DNA of 64,000 nucleotides from Methylomarinum sp. Ch1-1 (GTDB lineage: Bacteria; Pseudomonadota; Gammaproteobacteria; Methylococcales; Methylomonadaceae). The translations under genes were made by a program, and so were the position numbers. Positions 52,304-60,741 of this stretch are shown in pieces; the first letter of the stretch is position 1, and the number at the start of each line of letters is the position of its first letter. A model generated the notes under the pieces. That model saw nothing but the letters and a program-made list of their open reading frames with translations, ran no database searches and was not told the DNA's origin. The stretch is from NCBI RefSeq assembly GCF_030717995.2, contig NZ_CP157743.1, positions 2,000,001-2,064,000 of the forward strand. Reading direction: 5' to 3'.

Positions 52304-55132
52304 ATGAAGATGAAAGAAACCAGTTTGTTCGACTCGCTGCTTGAAGAGCCGCAGAAGCCCTCCGGCCCGGTGACTTGCCTCGGCATGACCTTCGAGAACG
52401 ATGAGGCCCGCCGCGCCCACTTTACCGAGGAGCTGCGCAAGAAGCTGCAGGACCCGGAGTTCCGCAAGATCGAAGGCTTTCCCATCGGCAGCGACGAGGA
52501 CATCCTGAACCTGAGCGATCCGCCGTATTACACCGCCTGCCCGAACCCATGGATTGCCGATTTCATAGCTGAATGGGAGGCGGAGAAGCCGAAACAGCCT
52601 GAAGGCTATCACTATCACCGTGAGCCATTTGCGACCGATGTGAGCGAGGGGAAAAACGACCCCATTTACAACGCGCACTCCTACCACACCAAGGTACCGC
52701 ACAAGGCCATCATGCGTTACATCCTCCATTACACGCAGCCGGGGGATATCGTGTTCGACGGCTTCTGCGGAACCGGTATGACCGGTGTAGCGGCGCAGAT
52801 GTGTGGCGACCGCGAAGTGGTAATGTCGCTCGGCTACCAAGTGAAGCCGGACGGCACCATTTTGCTGGAAGAGGCGGATGAAGATGGCAAAAAGGTTTGG
52901 CGACCGTTTTCAAAACTAGGCGTCCGCAGAGCGATTCTCAATGATCTGTCTCCAGCAGCAACGTTCATCTCGTACAACTACAACACGCCTGTAAATCCAT
53001 CTTCTTTCGAACGCGAAGCCTACCGGATATTGAAAGAAGTCGAAAAAGAATGCGGTTGGATGTATGAAACAAGGCATTCGGATGGACGAATCGGGACAAT
53101 AAATTACACCGTTTGGTCAGATGTTTTTGTCTGTAATGAATGTGCTGGTGAGGTCGTTTTTTGGGACGAAGCCGTCGATGAGCAAAATGGCAAAGTCCAT
53201 GACAGCTTTCCTTGTCCTCACTGTAATGCCGAGTTAACCAAAAGACGTATCGAGCGGGCCTGGGTAAATAAGTACGATGTTGCTATTGGAGAAACGATTA
53301 AACAAGCCAAGCAAGTTCCAGTGCAGATCAATTACTCTGTCGCTGGAGTTTCTGGCCGTTTTGAAAAAAAACCTGACGAAGGTGATCTTGCTTTAATAGC
53401 TAAAATTGAGAATGAGGACATTCCATACTGGCATCCATCTTTACGCATGATCGAGGGACGCGAAACGCGAAGAAATGATCCCATCGGCATTACGCATGTT
53501 CATCACTTTTACACAAAGCGTAATTTGCGCGTGCTCGCAACACTCCGGCACATCCTTTCGACCTCAGAGATGGAAAGCCAGTTGCTTTGCCTCGTGGGTG
53601 ACCAACTCCCAAGAGCAAGCAAAATGCACAAAATCGCTGTCAGCCGCCTTAATACTAATCTCTCCAAAACAGCAGGCGTTCTTGCGGGAACTTTGTATAT
53701 ACCGTCCAACCAAATTGAGTACTGCCTGATCGCGATGATCGGATTCAGAATCAAAGACGTTTCCTCGTATTTGAGCAAAAGAGACGGTAAAACCAAGCAG
53801 ATTGTTTTTACGTCATCATCAGAGAAGATGCTGATGCCAGACAATTCTATGGACTATTTTTTCTTCGATCCACCATTTGGGGCAAACATCAACTATTCTG
53901 AGCTTAATTCACTCTGGGAGGTTTGGTTAAAGGTATTAACAAACAATAAGCCTGAGGCTGTGGAAAATAGCTCCCAAGGTAAAAGTTTGAATGAGTATCG
54001 CCAGTTGATGGCGGCTTGTTTTGAGGAGGCATATCGATTACTTAAGCCGGGTCGCTGGCTTACTGTTGAATTTTCTAATACCAATGCATCCGTATGGAAC
54101 AGCATCCAAACCGCTCTGACTGAAGTTGGTTTCATTGTAGCGAATGTCTCGGCTCTAGATAAAAAACAAGGCAGCTTTAAGGCAGTAACCACACCTACAG
54201 CAGTCAAGCAAGACCTTGTCATCTCAGCATACAAACCCAATGGCGGTTTTGAAGAGCGCTTCCAGAAAGAGGCACAAACCGAAGAAGGCGTGTGGGATTT
54301 TGTCCGAACCCACCTAAAGTATCTGCCAGTCACCAAGCGCCAAGGGCCACTAATGCTTTTTGTCCCCGAGCGCGACCCTCGCATCCTGTTCGACCAGATG
54401 ATCGCATTCTATGTCCGCAAGGGTTACCCGGTGCCGATCTCCAGCCAGGAGTTCCAGGTCGGACTATCGCAGCGTTTCATTGAGCGTGACGGCATGTATT
54501 TCCTGCCGGACCAGGTGGCCGAATACGACCGCAAGAAGATGACCTCCGGTGCCCCACAGCAGCTTTCGATGTTCGTCTCCGACGAAGCATCCGCCATCCA
54601 GTGGCTCCGCCAGCTCATCAAGGAAAAGCCGCAGACCTTCTCCGACATCAATCCGCAGTTCATGCAGCAGCTCGGCGGCTGGAGCAAGAACGAGGCCCAG
54701 CTGGATCTGCGCGAACTGCTGAACCAGAACTTCCTCTGCTACGACGGAAAAGGCCCTGTGCCCGAGCAAATACATGCCTACCTCTCCACCAACTGGAAAG
54801 ATCTGCGTAACCTGCCGAAGGATGCCCCGGCGCTGGTGACCAAAGCACGCGACCGCTGGTACGTGCCCGACCCCAACAAGGCAGGCGACCTGGAGAAACT
54901 GCGCGAGAAGGCGTTGCTCAAGGAGTTCGAGGAGTACAAACACGTCAAGAAGAAGCTCAAGGTCTTCCGCCTGGAAGCTGTCCGCGCCGGATTCAAGAAA
55001 GCCTGGCAGGAGCGCGACTACGCAGTCATCGTCGCCGTGGCCGACAAGATCTCCAACAACGTCCTGGAAGAAGATCCAAAACTGCTCATGTGGTTTGATC
55101 AAGCAGTTACAAGGCTAGGGACGAGTGGTTAG
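52304..55132 (+). CDS. pglX: PglX-type adenine methyltransferase of BREX
   Basis: 942 residues, DUF1156-like N6-adenine DNA methylase that marks host DNA. S-adenosylmethionine motif DGFCGTGMTG at about 151-160, a zinc ribbon (CNEC ... CPHC) at about 278-307, and catalytic DPPF near 523. The middle (about 52850-54300) is A+T-richer than both ends: one counted line at 53881 is 38 % G+C against 65 % at 52381 and 63 % at 54661. This suggests replaced specificity or methylase segments. The last codons and TAG lie within a repeat arm. Confidence 0.92.
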   Translation: MKMKETSLFDSLLEEPQKPSGPVTCLGMTFENDEARRAHFTEELRKKLQDPEFRKIEGFPIGSDEDILNLSDPPYYTACPNPWIADFIAEWEAEKPKQPEGYHYHREPFATDVSEGKNDPIYNAHSYHTKVPHKAIMRYILHYTQPGDIVFDGFCGTGMTGVAAQMCGDREVVMSLGYQVKPDGTILLEEADEDGKKVWRPFSKLGVRRAILNDLSPAATFISYNYNTPVNPSSFEREAYRILKEVEKECGWMYETRHSDGRIGTINYTVWSDVFVCNECAGEVVFWDEAVDEQNGKVHDSFPCPHCNAELTKRRIERAWVNKYDVAIGETIKQAKQVPVQINYSVAGVSGRFEKKPDEGDLALIAKIENEDIPYWHPSLRMIEGRETRRNDPIGITHVHHFYTKRNLRVLATLRHILSTSEMESQLLCLVGDQLPRASKMHKIAVSRLNTNLSKTAGVLAGTLYIPSNQIEYCLIAMIGFRIKDVSSYLSKRDGKTKQIVFTSSSEKMLMPDNSMDYFFFDPPFGANINYSELNSLWEVWLKVLTNNKPEAVENSSQGKSLNEYRQLMAACFEEAYRLLKPGRWLTVEFSNTNASVWNSIQTALTEVGFIVANVSALDKKQGSFKAVTTPTAVKQDLVISAYKPNGGFEERFQKEAQTEEGVWDFVRTHLKYLPVTKRQGPLMLFVPERDPRILFDQMIAFYVRKGYPVPISSQEFQVGLSQRFIERDGMYFLPDQVAEYDRKKMTSGAPQQLSMFVSDEASAIQWLRQLIKEKPQTFSDINPQFMQQLGGWSKNEAQLDLRELLNQNFLCYDGKGPVPEQIHAYLSTNWKDLRNLPKDAPALVTKARDRWYVPDPNKAGDLEKLREKALLKEFEEYKHVKKKLKVFRLEAVRAGFKKAWQERDYAVIVAVADKISNNVLEEDPKLLMWFDQAVTRLGTSG

Positions 55133-55193
55133 TGGCGAGGGGCGAGAAAGGAAAAGCAGGGGCGAGTGGCTAGTGGCGAGGGGCGAGAAAGGA
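55124..55193. repeat. Left arms of the cassette repeat, two copies
   Basis: Two nearly identical 30-base units at 55123-55152 and 55164-55193 (one mismatch), 41 bases apart, built on GGCGAGGGGCGAG. The first contains the stop codon of pglX. A third copy lies in opposite orientation at 58000-58023 within brxH. Together they bracket the inserted four-gene cassette. Confidence 0.85.
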
Positions 55194-55199
55194 GTGAGC

Positions 55200-55586
55200 A
55201 TGCAGGTAAAAAGTTATAAAGATCTGATCGTATGGCAAAAGTCGATGGATTTAGTGGCAATGGTGTACCAGGTGACCAAGACGTTTCCGAAGGAAGAGCT
55301 TTATGGACTGACGAATCAGCTTCGGCGAGCCGCCGTTTCCATTCCATCCAACATTGCTGAGGGACAAGCCAGAAATTCAACCGCTGAATTCAGGAATTTT
55401 CTTTCCATAGCTCGTGGCTCGCTGGCTGAAGTCGAAACCCAGTTGCTTATTGCCGAGCGGTTGAAATATATCGACTCTAAAAAACTGGATGAGATTCTGA
55501 ATATCCAGGGTGAAATCAACAAAATGACGAACGCACTGATGAACAAACTCGCCCCTCACCACTTTGACCGGAGGGGAATGAAATGA
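55200..55586 (+). CDS. Four-helix-bundle (S23/Avd-like) protein
   Basis: 128 residues, TIGR02436-type four-helix bundle. Typical sequence: KSYKDLIVWQKSMDLVAMVY, then LTNQLRRAAVSIPSNIAEGQ and FLSIARGSLAEVETQL. Such genes occur inside 23S rRNA intervening sequences, near diversity-generating retroelements and beside short repeats. ATG 55200 follows AAGGAG; longer frames run through the repeat. First gene of the cassette, ATGA-coupled to the next. Confidence 0.88.
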   Translation: MQVKSYKDLIVWQKSMDLVAMVYQVTKTFPKEELYGLTNQLRRAAVSIPSNIAEGQARNSTAEFRNFLSIARGSLAEVETQLLIAERLKYIDSKKLDEILNIQGEINKMTNALMNKLAPHHFDRRGMK

Positions 55587-55879
55587 GCGGTGGACATTTT
55601 GACTACAAAGAAAACTATTTGGGATACATCGCTGAGCAACTCGAACAGGATATCGAGTTCAACGATGTCGAGTATGACAGCTCCAAACCGATAGATACGC
55701 CTTACGGATTTCAGCATCAGCCTGAGACAATGGAATACCTGAAAATTATGGTTGATGAGCTGTACAGACTCCAAGAACTGCTCCATGAGTACGATTACGC
55801 CGTCTCCGGCGATAGTTCGAAAGAGCAGTTTCTTGAAAAGGCGAGATCGGTTTATAGAAGAAAGGTGGGAGGCGAGTAA
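55583..55879 (+). CDS. Small protein of unknown function
   Basis: 98 residues, acidic and rich in Tyr, Glu and Asp, starting MSGGHFDYKENYLGYIAEQL. No known catalytic motif; two amphipathic helices are likely. I recognise no assigned function. It is coupled to both neighbours (ATGA before, TAATG after), so it is probably made in step with the ATPase and may be its regulator or partner. Confidence 0.75.
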   Translation: MSGGHFDYKENYLGYIAEQLEQDIEFNDVEYDSSKPIDTPYGFQHQPETMEYLKIMVDELYRLQELLHEYDYAVSGDSSKEQFLEKARSVYRRKVGGE

Positions 55880-57180
55880 TGGCAAAAATAGAAGGTTTTC
55901 GAATAAAGAACTTTAGGGCGTTAAAAGATGTCACACTTGGTCGCCTCTGGAATCAGCAGCAGGCCGAGCCTCTCACACCCATGACGGCGGTTATTGGCAA
56001 GAACGGTGTTGGCAAGAGCACGCTGTTTGACGCCTTCGGGTTTCTTGCGGATGCTTTGAAGTCTGGTGTAGAAGAGGCGTGCGACTCTCGCGGCAGGGGA
56101 GGATTTGAGCGAATCCGGGCGCAAGGTCAAAAAGGGCCAATCGAATTCGAGGTCTATTACAAGGAAGATGGGAATGCCCGCCCCATCACCTACGAAATTT
56201 CCATTGATGTCGATAGTTCAGGTCGTCCGTATGTCTTGAAAGAACGTCTCCGGCAGAGGCGCAAGGGCCAGAAGCACGGATGGCCCTTCTCGTTTCTTGT
56301 GTTGAACAGTGGAAAAGGTGTTGTTTGGAAAGGCGATCAAGAAGGCCGTCAGATCGATGAAGAACAGGGTGAGTTTGACCTGCTTGGTTTGATGGAGTCC
56401 ATTAAATCAGGTGAGGCGAAAGAAGAGTCTAAAGAATCTAAAGAAACCGATGTTGTCGAGCTTGACGACATGCGCAAGCTTGGGATTGCCACGCTGGGTT
56501 CGTTGAAACAACATCCGAGGATTTCCGCGTTCCGCAAATTTATCGAAGGGTGGTACCTCAGCTATTTCACTCCAGACGCAGCGAGGAGCCTGCCGCTCGC
56601 CGGTCCTCAGAAGCATCTCAACATCCATGGCGACAATCTCGGAAACGTTGTGCAATTCATGGAGCGGGAACATCCAAAGCGTTTCCAGGCTATTTTGAAC
56701 CGGATTGCGGAAAAAATTCCCGGCATCAACAAGATTGATACAGAAAAGACAAACGATGGCCGCTTGCTGCTGCGGTTCAATGACAAAGGTTTTCAAGATC
56801 CTTTTTATTCGCAACAAATGTCCGATGGCACATTGAAAGTGTTCGCGTACCTCCTGTTGCTCGAAGACCCGACACCACCGCCGTTTTTATGTATCGAAGA
56901 GCCGGAAAATGGCTTGTACCATAAACTTCTCGAATCCTTGGCAAAGGAATTCCGTGAGCATGCGACAGGCCGCAAGGGTGGATCTCAGATTTTCATTACG
57001 ACCCATCAGCCCTATCTGGTTGATGCCTTGGAACCTGCCGAGGTCTGGATTCTGGAAAAGGGATCGGATGGCTATTCAGTAATCCGCAGAGCGAGCGATG
57101 ATGCCATCGTCAAGAACATGGTGGCCGAAGGTTTACCGCTGGGTGGCCTTTGGTACAGCGATTATCTGGACGCGAGGTGA
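55879..57180 (+). CDS. AAA15/OLD-type ATPase of inserted cassette
   Basis: 433 residues, ABC-like ATPase fold. Walker A VIGKNGVGKSTLFDAF at about 38-52, signature-like QMSDGTLKVFAYLLLL near 313-328, Walker B FLCIEEPENGLYH near 333-345, and switch His in FITTHQPYLVD near 374. A charged insert (SGEAKEESKESKETD) lies near 175. This class pairs with TOPRIM nucleases in phage defence (OLD, Gabija, PARIS). Partner gene starts four bases downstream. Confidence 0.88.
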   Translation: MAKIEGFRIKNFRALKDVTLGRLWNQQQAEPLTPMTAVIGKNGVGKSTLFDAFGFLADALKSGVEEACDSRGRGGFERIRAQGQKGPIEFEVYYKEDGNARPITYEISIDVDSSGRPYVLKERLRQRRKGQKHGWPFSFLVLNSGKGVVWKGDQEGRQIDEEQGEFDLLGLMESIKSGEAKEESKESKETDVVELDDMRKLGIATLGSLKQHPRISAFRKFIEGWYLSYFTPDAARSLPLAGPQKHLNIHGDNLGNVVQFMEREHPKRFQAILNRIAEKIPGINKIDTEKTNDGRLLLRFNDKGFQDPFYSQQMSDGTLKVFAYLLLLEDPTPPPFLCIEEPENGLYHKLLESLAKEFREHATGRKGGSQIFITTHQPYLVDALEPAEVWILEKGSDGYSVIRRASDDAIVKNMVAEGLPLGGLWYSDYLDAR

Positions 57181-57184
57181 TCGG

Positions 57185-57847
57185 ATGCATTTTGAGATCC
57201 TCGTTGAAGACCAGTCCGGCAAGAAAGCGCTCGATATCCTTGTCCCGAAAATCATCGGTGATGACCATACGTTCAATGTTCATCCCTATAAAGGCATAGG
57301 CCGCATTCCGAAGAATCTCGGCAACAAGGCAGATGCAAGCAAACGCATCCTGCTCGATCAGCTCCCAAAGCTTCTCCGTGGATACGGTAACACTTTCGCC
57401 AATTATCCAGCTGATTATCCGGCGGCTGTAATCCTTGTCTGCGATCTTGATAACAAGTGCCTGAAAGCGTTTCGCCAAGAGCTTTTCAATATCCTGAATG
57501 CTTGCAATTCCCAGCCAGATACCCGGTTTTGCATTGCCATTGAAGAAGGTGAGGCTTGGTTTCTTGGCGACATCCCAGCGGTCAAATCTGCCTATCCAAA
57601 AGCCAAAGACGCTGTCCTGAATACATACGTAAATGATTCCATTTGCGGCACTTGGGAGCGCTTGGCAGAGGCAGTCTATAGCGGAGGCTTTGCCGCACTT
57701 TCAGCAAAAGGTTGGCAGGCTGTCGGTGCCGAGAAATCGCAGTGGGCTGAAAAGATTAGCCCGCACATGGATGTAACAAACAACGCTTCCCCAAGTTTTG
57801 CTTATTTCCGCCAAAAGTTGCTTGAACTCGCTGGAGCCCCGGCCTGA
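57185..57847 (+). CDS. TOPRIM-like partner of the ATPase
   Basis: 220 residues. The N-terminus FEILVEDQSGKKAL supplies the TOPRIM-type Glu, and AVILVCDLDNKCLKAF supplies the D-x-D pair; IAIEEGEAWFLGD follows. This matches small TOPRIM-fold proteins of the DUF4276/DUF4435 sort encoded beside AAA15 ATPases. Likely nuclease or RNase acting when the ATPase senses infection. ATG 57185 is chosen over a start inside the ATPase gene. Its TGA overlaps the brxH start by one base. Confidence 0.75.
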   Translation: MHFEILVEDQSGKKALDILVPKIIGDDHTFNVHPYKGIGRIPKNLGNKADASKRILLDQLPKLLRGYGNTFANYPADYPAAVILVCDLDNKCLKAFRQELFNILNACNSQPDTRFCIAIEEGEAWFLGDIPAVKSAYPKAKDAVLNTYVNDSICGTWERLAEAVYSGGFAALSAKGWQAVGAEKSQWAEKISPHMDVTNNASPSFAYFRQKLLELAGAPA

Positions 57848-60741
57848 TGGAATCCCCTTGGCAATACAGCACCGTTCATAACAGCGCCTGCAAGGTCATC
57901 GAGGAACAGACTTTGTGGGGGCAGACGGTGTGCCGTGTCTGGTTGCCGAATTCTGATTCTGTTGTACGAATCCCGGCTTCCGGTCTGATTCCACTCGCCT
58001 CTCGCCCCTCGTCACTAACCACTGATCATATTGCCTATGTGGCCGCCGCAGCCAAGGTGGCCGAGGTGCTCGAAGGCTCCACCAGCGCTACCGACGGCCA
58101 TGTGCTGCTGGCTCCCATGGAGTCCAACGTCATTCCGCTGCCGCACCAGATCCACGCCTTGTTCCGGGCCACCTCCGGCGACCGCGTGCGCTACCTACTG
58201 GCCGACGAGGTGGGTCTCGGCAAGACCATCGAGGCCGGGCTGGTCATGCGCGAACTCAAGTTGCGCGGGCTGGTGCGCCGAACTCTGGTTGTCTCTCCCA
58301 AAGGTATTGCCACCCAGTGGGTGGCGGAAATGCAGACCCACTTCAATGAACAGTTCCAGCTTGTGCTGGGCGACGATATCAGCACTTTGCAGCGGCTGGC
58401 ACCCGAAGCGGACCACCGGAACTCCGCCTGGTCGATGTTCGATCAGGTCATCGTCTCCCTGGATTCGGTCAAACCCATGGACAAGCGGCGCGGCTGGACC
58501 GCCGAGCGCGTCGCCGAATACAACCGCAGCCGGTTCGAGGATCTGATTACCGCCGGTTGGGATCTGGTGATCGTGGACGAAGCGCATCGGCTGGGCGGCA
58601 GCACCGATCAGGTCGCCCGCTACAAACTCGGCAAGGGGCTGGCGGAAGCCGCACCCTATGTGCTGCTGCTTTCGGCCACGCCTCACCAGGGCAAGACCGA
58701 TGCCTTTCATCGTTTGATGAGCCTGCTGGATGACGACGCCTTTCCGGATATGGAGAGCGTCTCCCGCGAGCGGGTGGCTCCTTATGTCATCCGCACCGAG
58801 AAGCGCAAGGCCATCGATGCCGACGGCAAGCCGCTCTTTAAACCCCGGCGCACGCAGATGGCCCCGGTGGCCTGGGAAAGCCGACACCACTTGCAGCAGC
58901 TCCTCTATGAGGCAGTAACCGACTATGTGCGCGAGGGCTACAACCAGGCCCTGCGCGAGAAGAAGCGCCACATCGGCTTTCTGATGATTTTGATGCAGCG
59001 CCTGGTGGTCTCCAGCACCCGGGCGATCCGCACCACGCTGGAACGGCGACTCGTGGCGCTCAAGGATGGCGAGCAACAAGCCAGCCTGCGCCTGGTGGAA
59101 CTTGAAAATGGCGCGGAGGGATCGGAAAGCCCAGACGATGAAATAGCCGAGCTGTACGACATGGACGGCCAGGATTTGCTCGATGAGCTGCTGAAATCCC
59201 ACGTGTCGGCTCTGCAGAGCGAAGGCAGCCATGTGGAGACCTTGCTTGACGCGGCGGTCCGTTGTGAGCAGGCGGGTCCGGATGCCAAGGCCGAGGCGCT
59301 GATCGAGTGGATCTACAAGCTGCAAGCCGAGGAAAACGAACCGGATCTGAAGGTGCTGATCTTCACCGAGTTCGTGCCGACCCAGCAGATGCTGAAGGAG
59401 TTTCTGGAAGCCCGGGGAATCTCGGTGGTCACCCTGAACGGCTCCATGGCCATGGAGGAACGTGGGGCAGCCCAGGATGCCTTCCGCAAATCGCACCGCG
59501 TATTGGTCTCCACCGATGCGGGCGGTGAGGGTCTGAACCTGCAGTTCGCCCACGTCATCATCAACTACGACATCCCTTGGAACCCGATGCGGCTGGAGCA
59601 ACGTATCGGTCGCGTGGACCGTATCGGCCAGCCAAAAACCGTACAGGCGATCAATTTCGTATTTGAGGATTCAGTCGAGTTCCGGGTCCGCGAAGTTCTG
59701 GAGCAGAAGCTCTCGGTGATCTTCGACGAGTTCGGCATCGACAAGACCGGCGACGTGCTCGACTCGGCCCAGGCCGGTGAGTTGTTCGAGGATGTGTTCG
59801 CCTCGGCCATCCTTAATCCTGACGGCATCGAAACCTCCGTCGATCACACGGTGGCCAGGATTCGGGATGAGATCCAGCAGGTGCGCGAGGCCTCCGCCAT
59901 CTATGGCATCTCCGAAGAGCCGGATGTGCAAACCGCTGAGCGTCTGCGCTCGCATCCGCTGCCCCACTGGGTGGAACGGATGACGGTCGGTTACCTCAAC
60001 TCCCATGGCGGTATGGCCAGTCGCAAGCGCTCCTGGTGGGATCTGAATTGGCCTGACGGTCAGGAACACCGCAAAGCCGTATTCAGCGCCCGAGAAGCGA
60101 ATCGCTTGACCGACGCAACTCTGCTCAACCTTGAAAATAGCCGTGTCCGTGGTCTTGCCCTGAACCTGCCCCAGGTCGCGGCAGGTCAGCCATTGCCTTG
60201 CGTAACCGTGAGCGGACTGCCAGCGAGCATCTCCGGGCTCTGGGGGCTCTTTGAGATCCGCCTTCGGGCCGGAATGCACCAGAAGACACAACTCCTGCGC
60301 ATCCCCATGGTGCGGCGTGGCTATGTCAGCGTGTTTTTGAGCGAGGAAGGCAAACTGTTTCTGCCCACGGCCCGGCATATCTGGGATGCGTTGCAGACAG
60401 CGGAAGCCGAGGTGCAATCCACCCTCGGGCAGGATGAATCTATCACCGCCCATGAGCGTTTGCAGATTGCTGCCGAACAGGCCGGACAGGAGCTGTTCGA
60501 CGCCCTGCAGCAAGCGCACCTCGCTTCGGTGAACAGGGAAGAGGAACGCGGCATGGTCGCCTTCACCTCACGGCGCAAGGCCATCGAACGGGTGGGGCTG
60601 CCCGAAGTGCGCCAGTACCGTCTGGCCCGCTGCGCTGCCGAGGAAAATGAGTGGCGGCATGAACTGCAATCAGCGCGGCAGATCGTACCGGAAATCCGGT
60701 CGCTGCTGATGCTGCGGATCATCAAGGGAGGCGCTCAATGA
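57847..60741 (+). CDS. brxH: BrxH-type SNF2 helicase of BREX
   Basis: 964 residues. Helicase motifs: LADEVGLGKTIEAGLV at about 117-132, VIVDEAHRLGG at about 241-251, LLLSATPHQGKT, C-terminal VLIFTEFVPTQ near 505 and QRIGRVDRIGQ near 583. Position between pglX and pglZ fits BrxHII of type 3 BREX. Residues about 52-59 (ASRPSSLT) are encoded by the right arm of the cassette repeat, so the N-terminus appears remodelled by the insertion. Confidence 0.9.
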   Translation: MESPWQYSTVHNSACKVIEEQTLWGQTVCRVWLPNSDSVVRIPASGLIPLASRPSSLTTDHIAYVAAAAKVAEVLEGSTSATDGHVLLAPMESNVIPLPHQIHALFRATSGDRVRYLLADEVGLGKTIEAGLVMRELKLRGLVRRTLVVSPKGIATQWVAEMQTHFNEQFQLVLGDDISTLQRLAPEADHRNSAWSMFDQVIVSLDSVKPMDKRRGWTAERVAEYNRSRFEDLITAGWDLVIVDEAHRLGGSTDQVARYKLGKGLAEAAPYVLLLSATPHQGKTDAFHRLMSLLDDDAFPDMESVSRERVAPYVIRTEKRKAIDADGKPLFKPRRTQMAPVAWESRHHLQQLLYEAVTDYVREGYNQALREKKRHIGFLMILMQRLVVSSTRAIRTTLERRLVALKDGEQQASLRLVELENGAEGSESPDDEIAELYDMDGQDLLDELLKSHVSALQSEGSHVETLLDAAVRCEQAGPDAKAEALIEWIYKLQAEENEPDLKVLIFTEFVPTQQMLKEFLEARGISVVTLNGSMAMEERGAAQDAFRKSHRVLVSTDAGGEGLNLQFAHVIINYDIPWNPMRLEQRIGRVDRIGQPKTVQAINFVFEDSVEFRVREVLEQKLSVIFDEFGIDKTGDVLDSAQAGELFEDVFASAILNPDGIETSVDHTVARIRDEIQQVREASAIYGISEEPDVQTAERLRSHPLPHWVERMTVGYLNSHGGMASRKRSWWDLNWPDGQEHRKAVFSAREANRLTDATLLNLENSRVRGLALNLPQVAAGQPLPCVTVSGLPASISGLWGLFEIRLRAGMHQKTQLLRIPMVRRGYVSVFLSEEGKLFLPTARHIWDALQTAEAEVQSTLGQDESITAHERLQIAAEQAGQELFDALQQAHLASVNREEERGMVAFTSRRKAIERVGLPEVRQYRLARCAAEENEWRHELQSARQIVPEIRSLLMLRIIKGGAQ
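58000..58023. repeat. Right arm of the cassette repeat, in brxH
   Basis: Inverse of the left arm at 55124-55147 with one mismatch in 24 bases. It lies inside the 5' part of brxH without breaking its frame. Distance between outer edges of the arms is 2.9 kb, enclosing four genes. Confidence 0.85.

Noticed and set aside
55124..55193. CRISPR array
   Set aside because: Only two direct units 41 bases apart, with a short 11-base gap, and a third inverted copy inside a gene; no cas genes.
58195..59601. A 468-codon open frame opposite brxH
   Set aside because: Antisense shadow of the helicase motifs; no recognisable domain or start signal.
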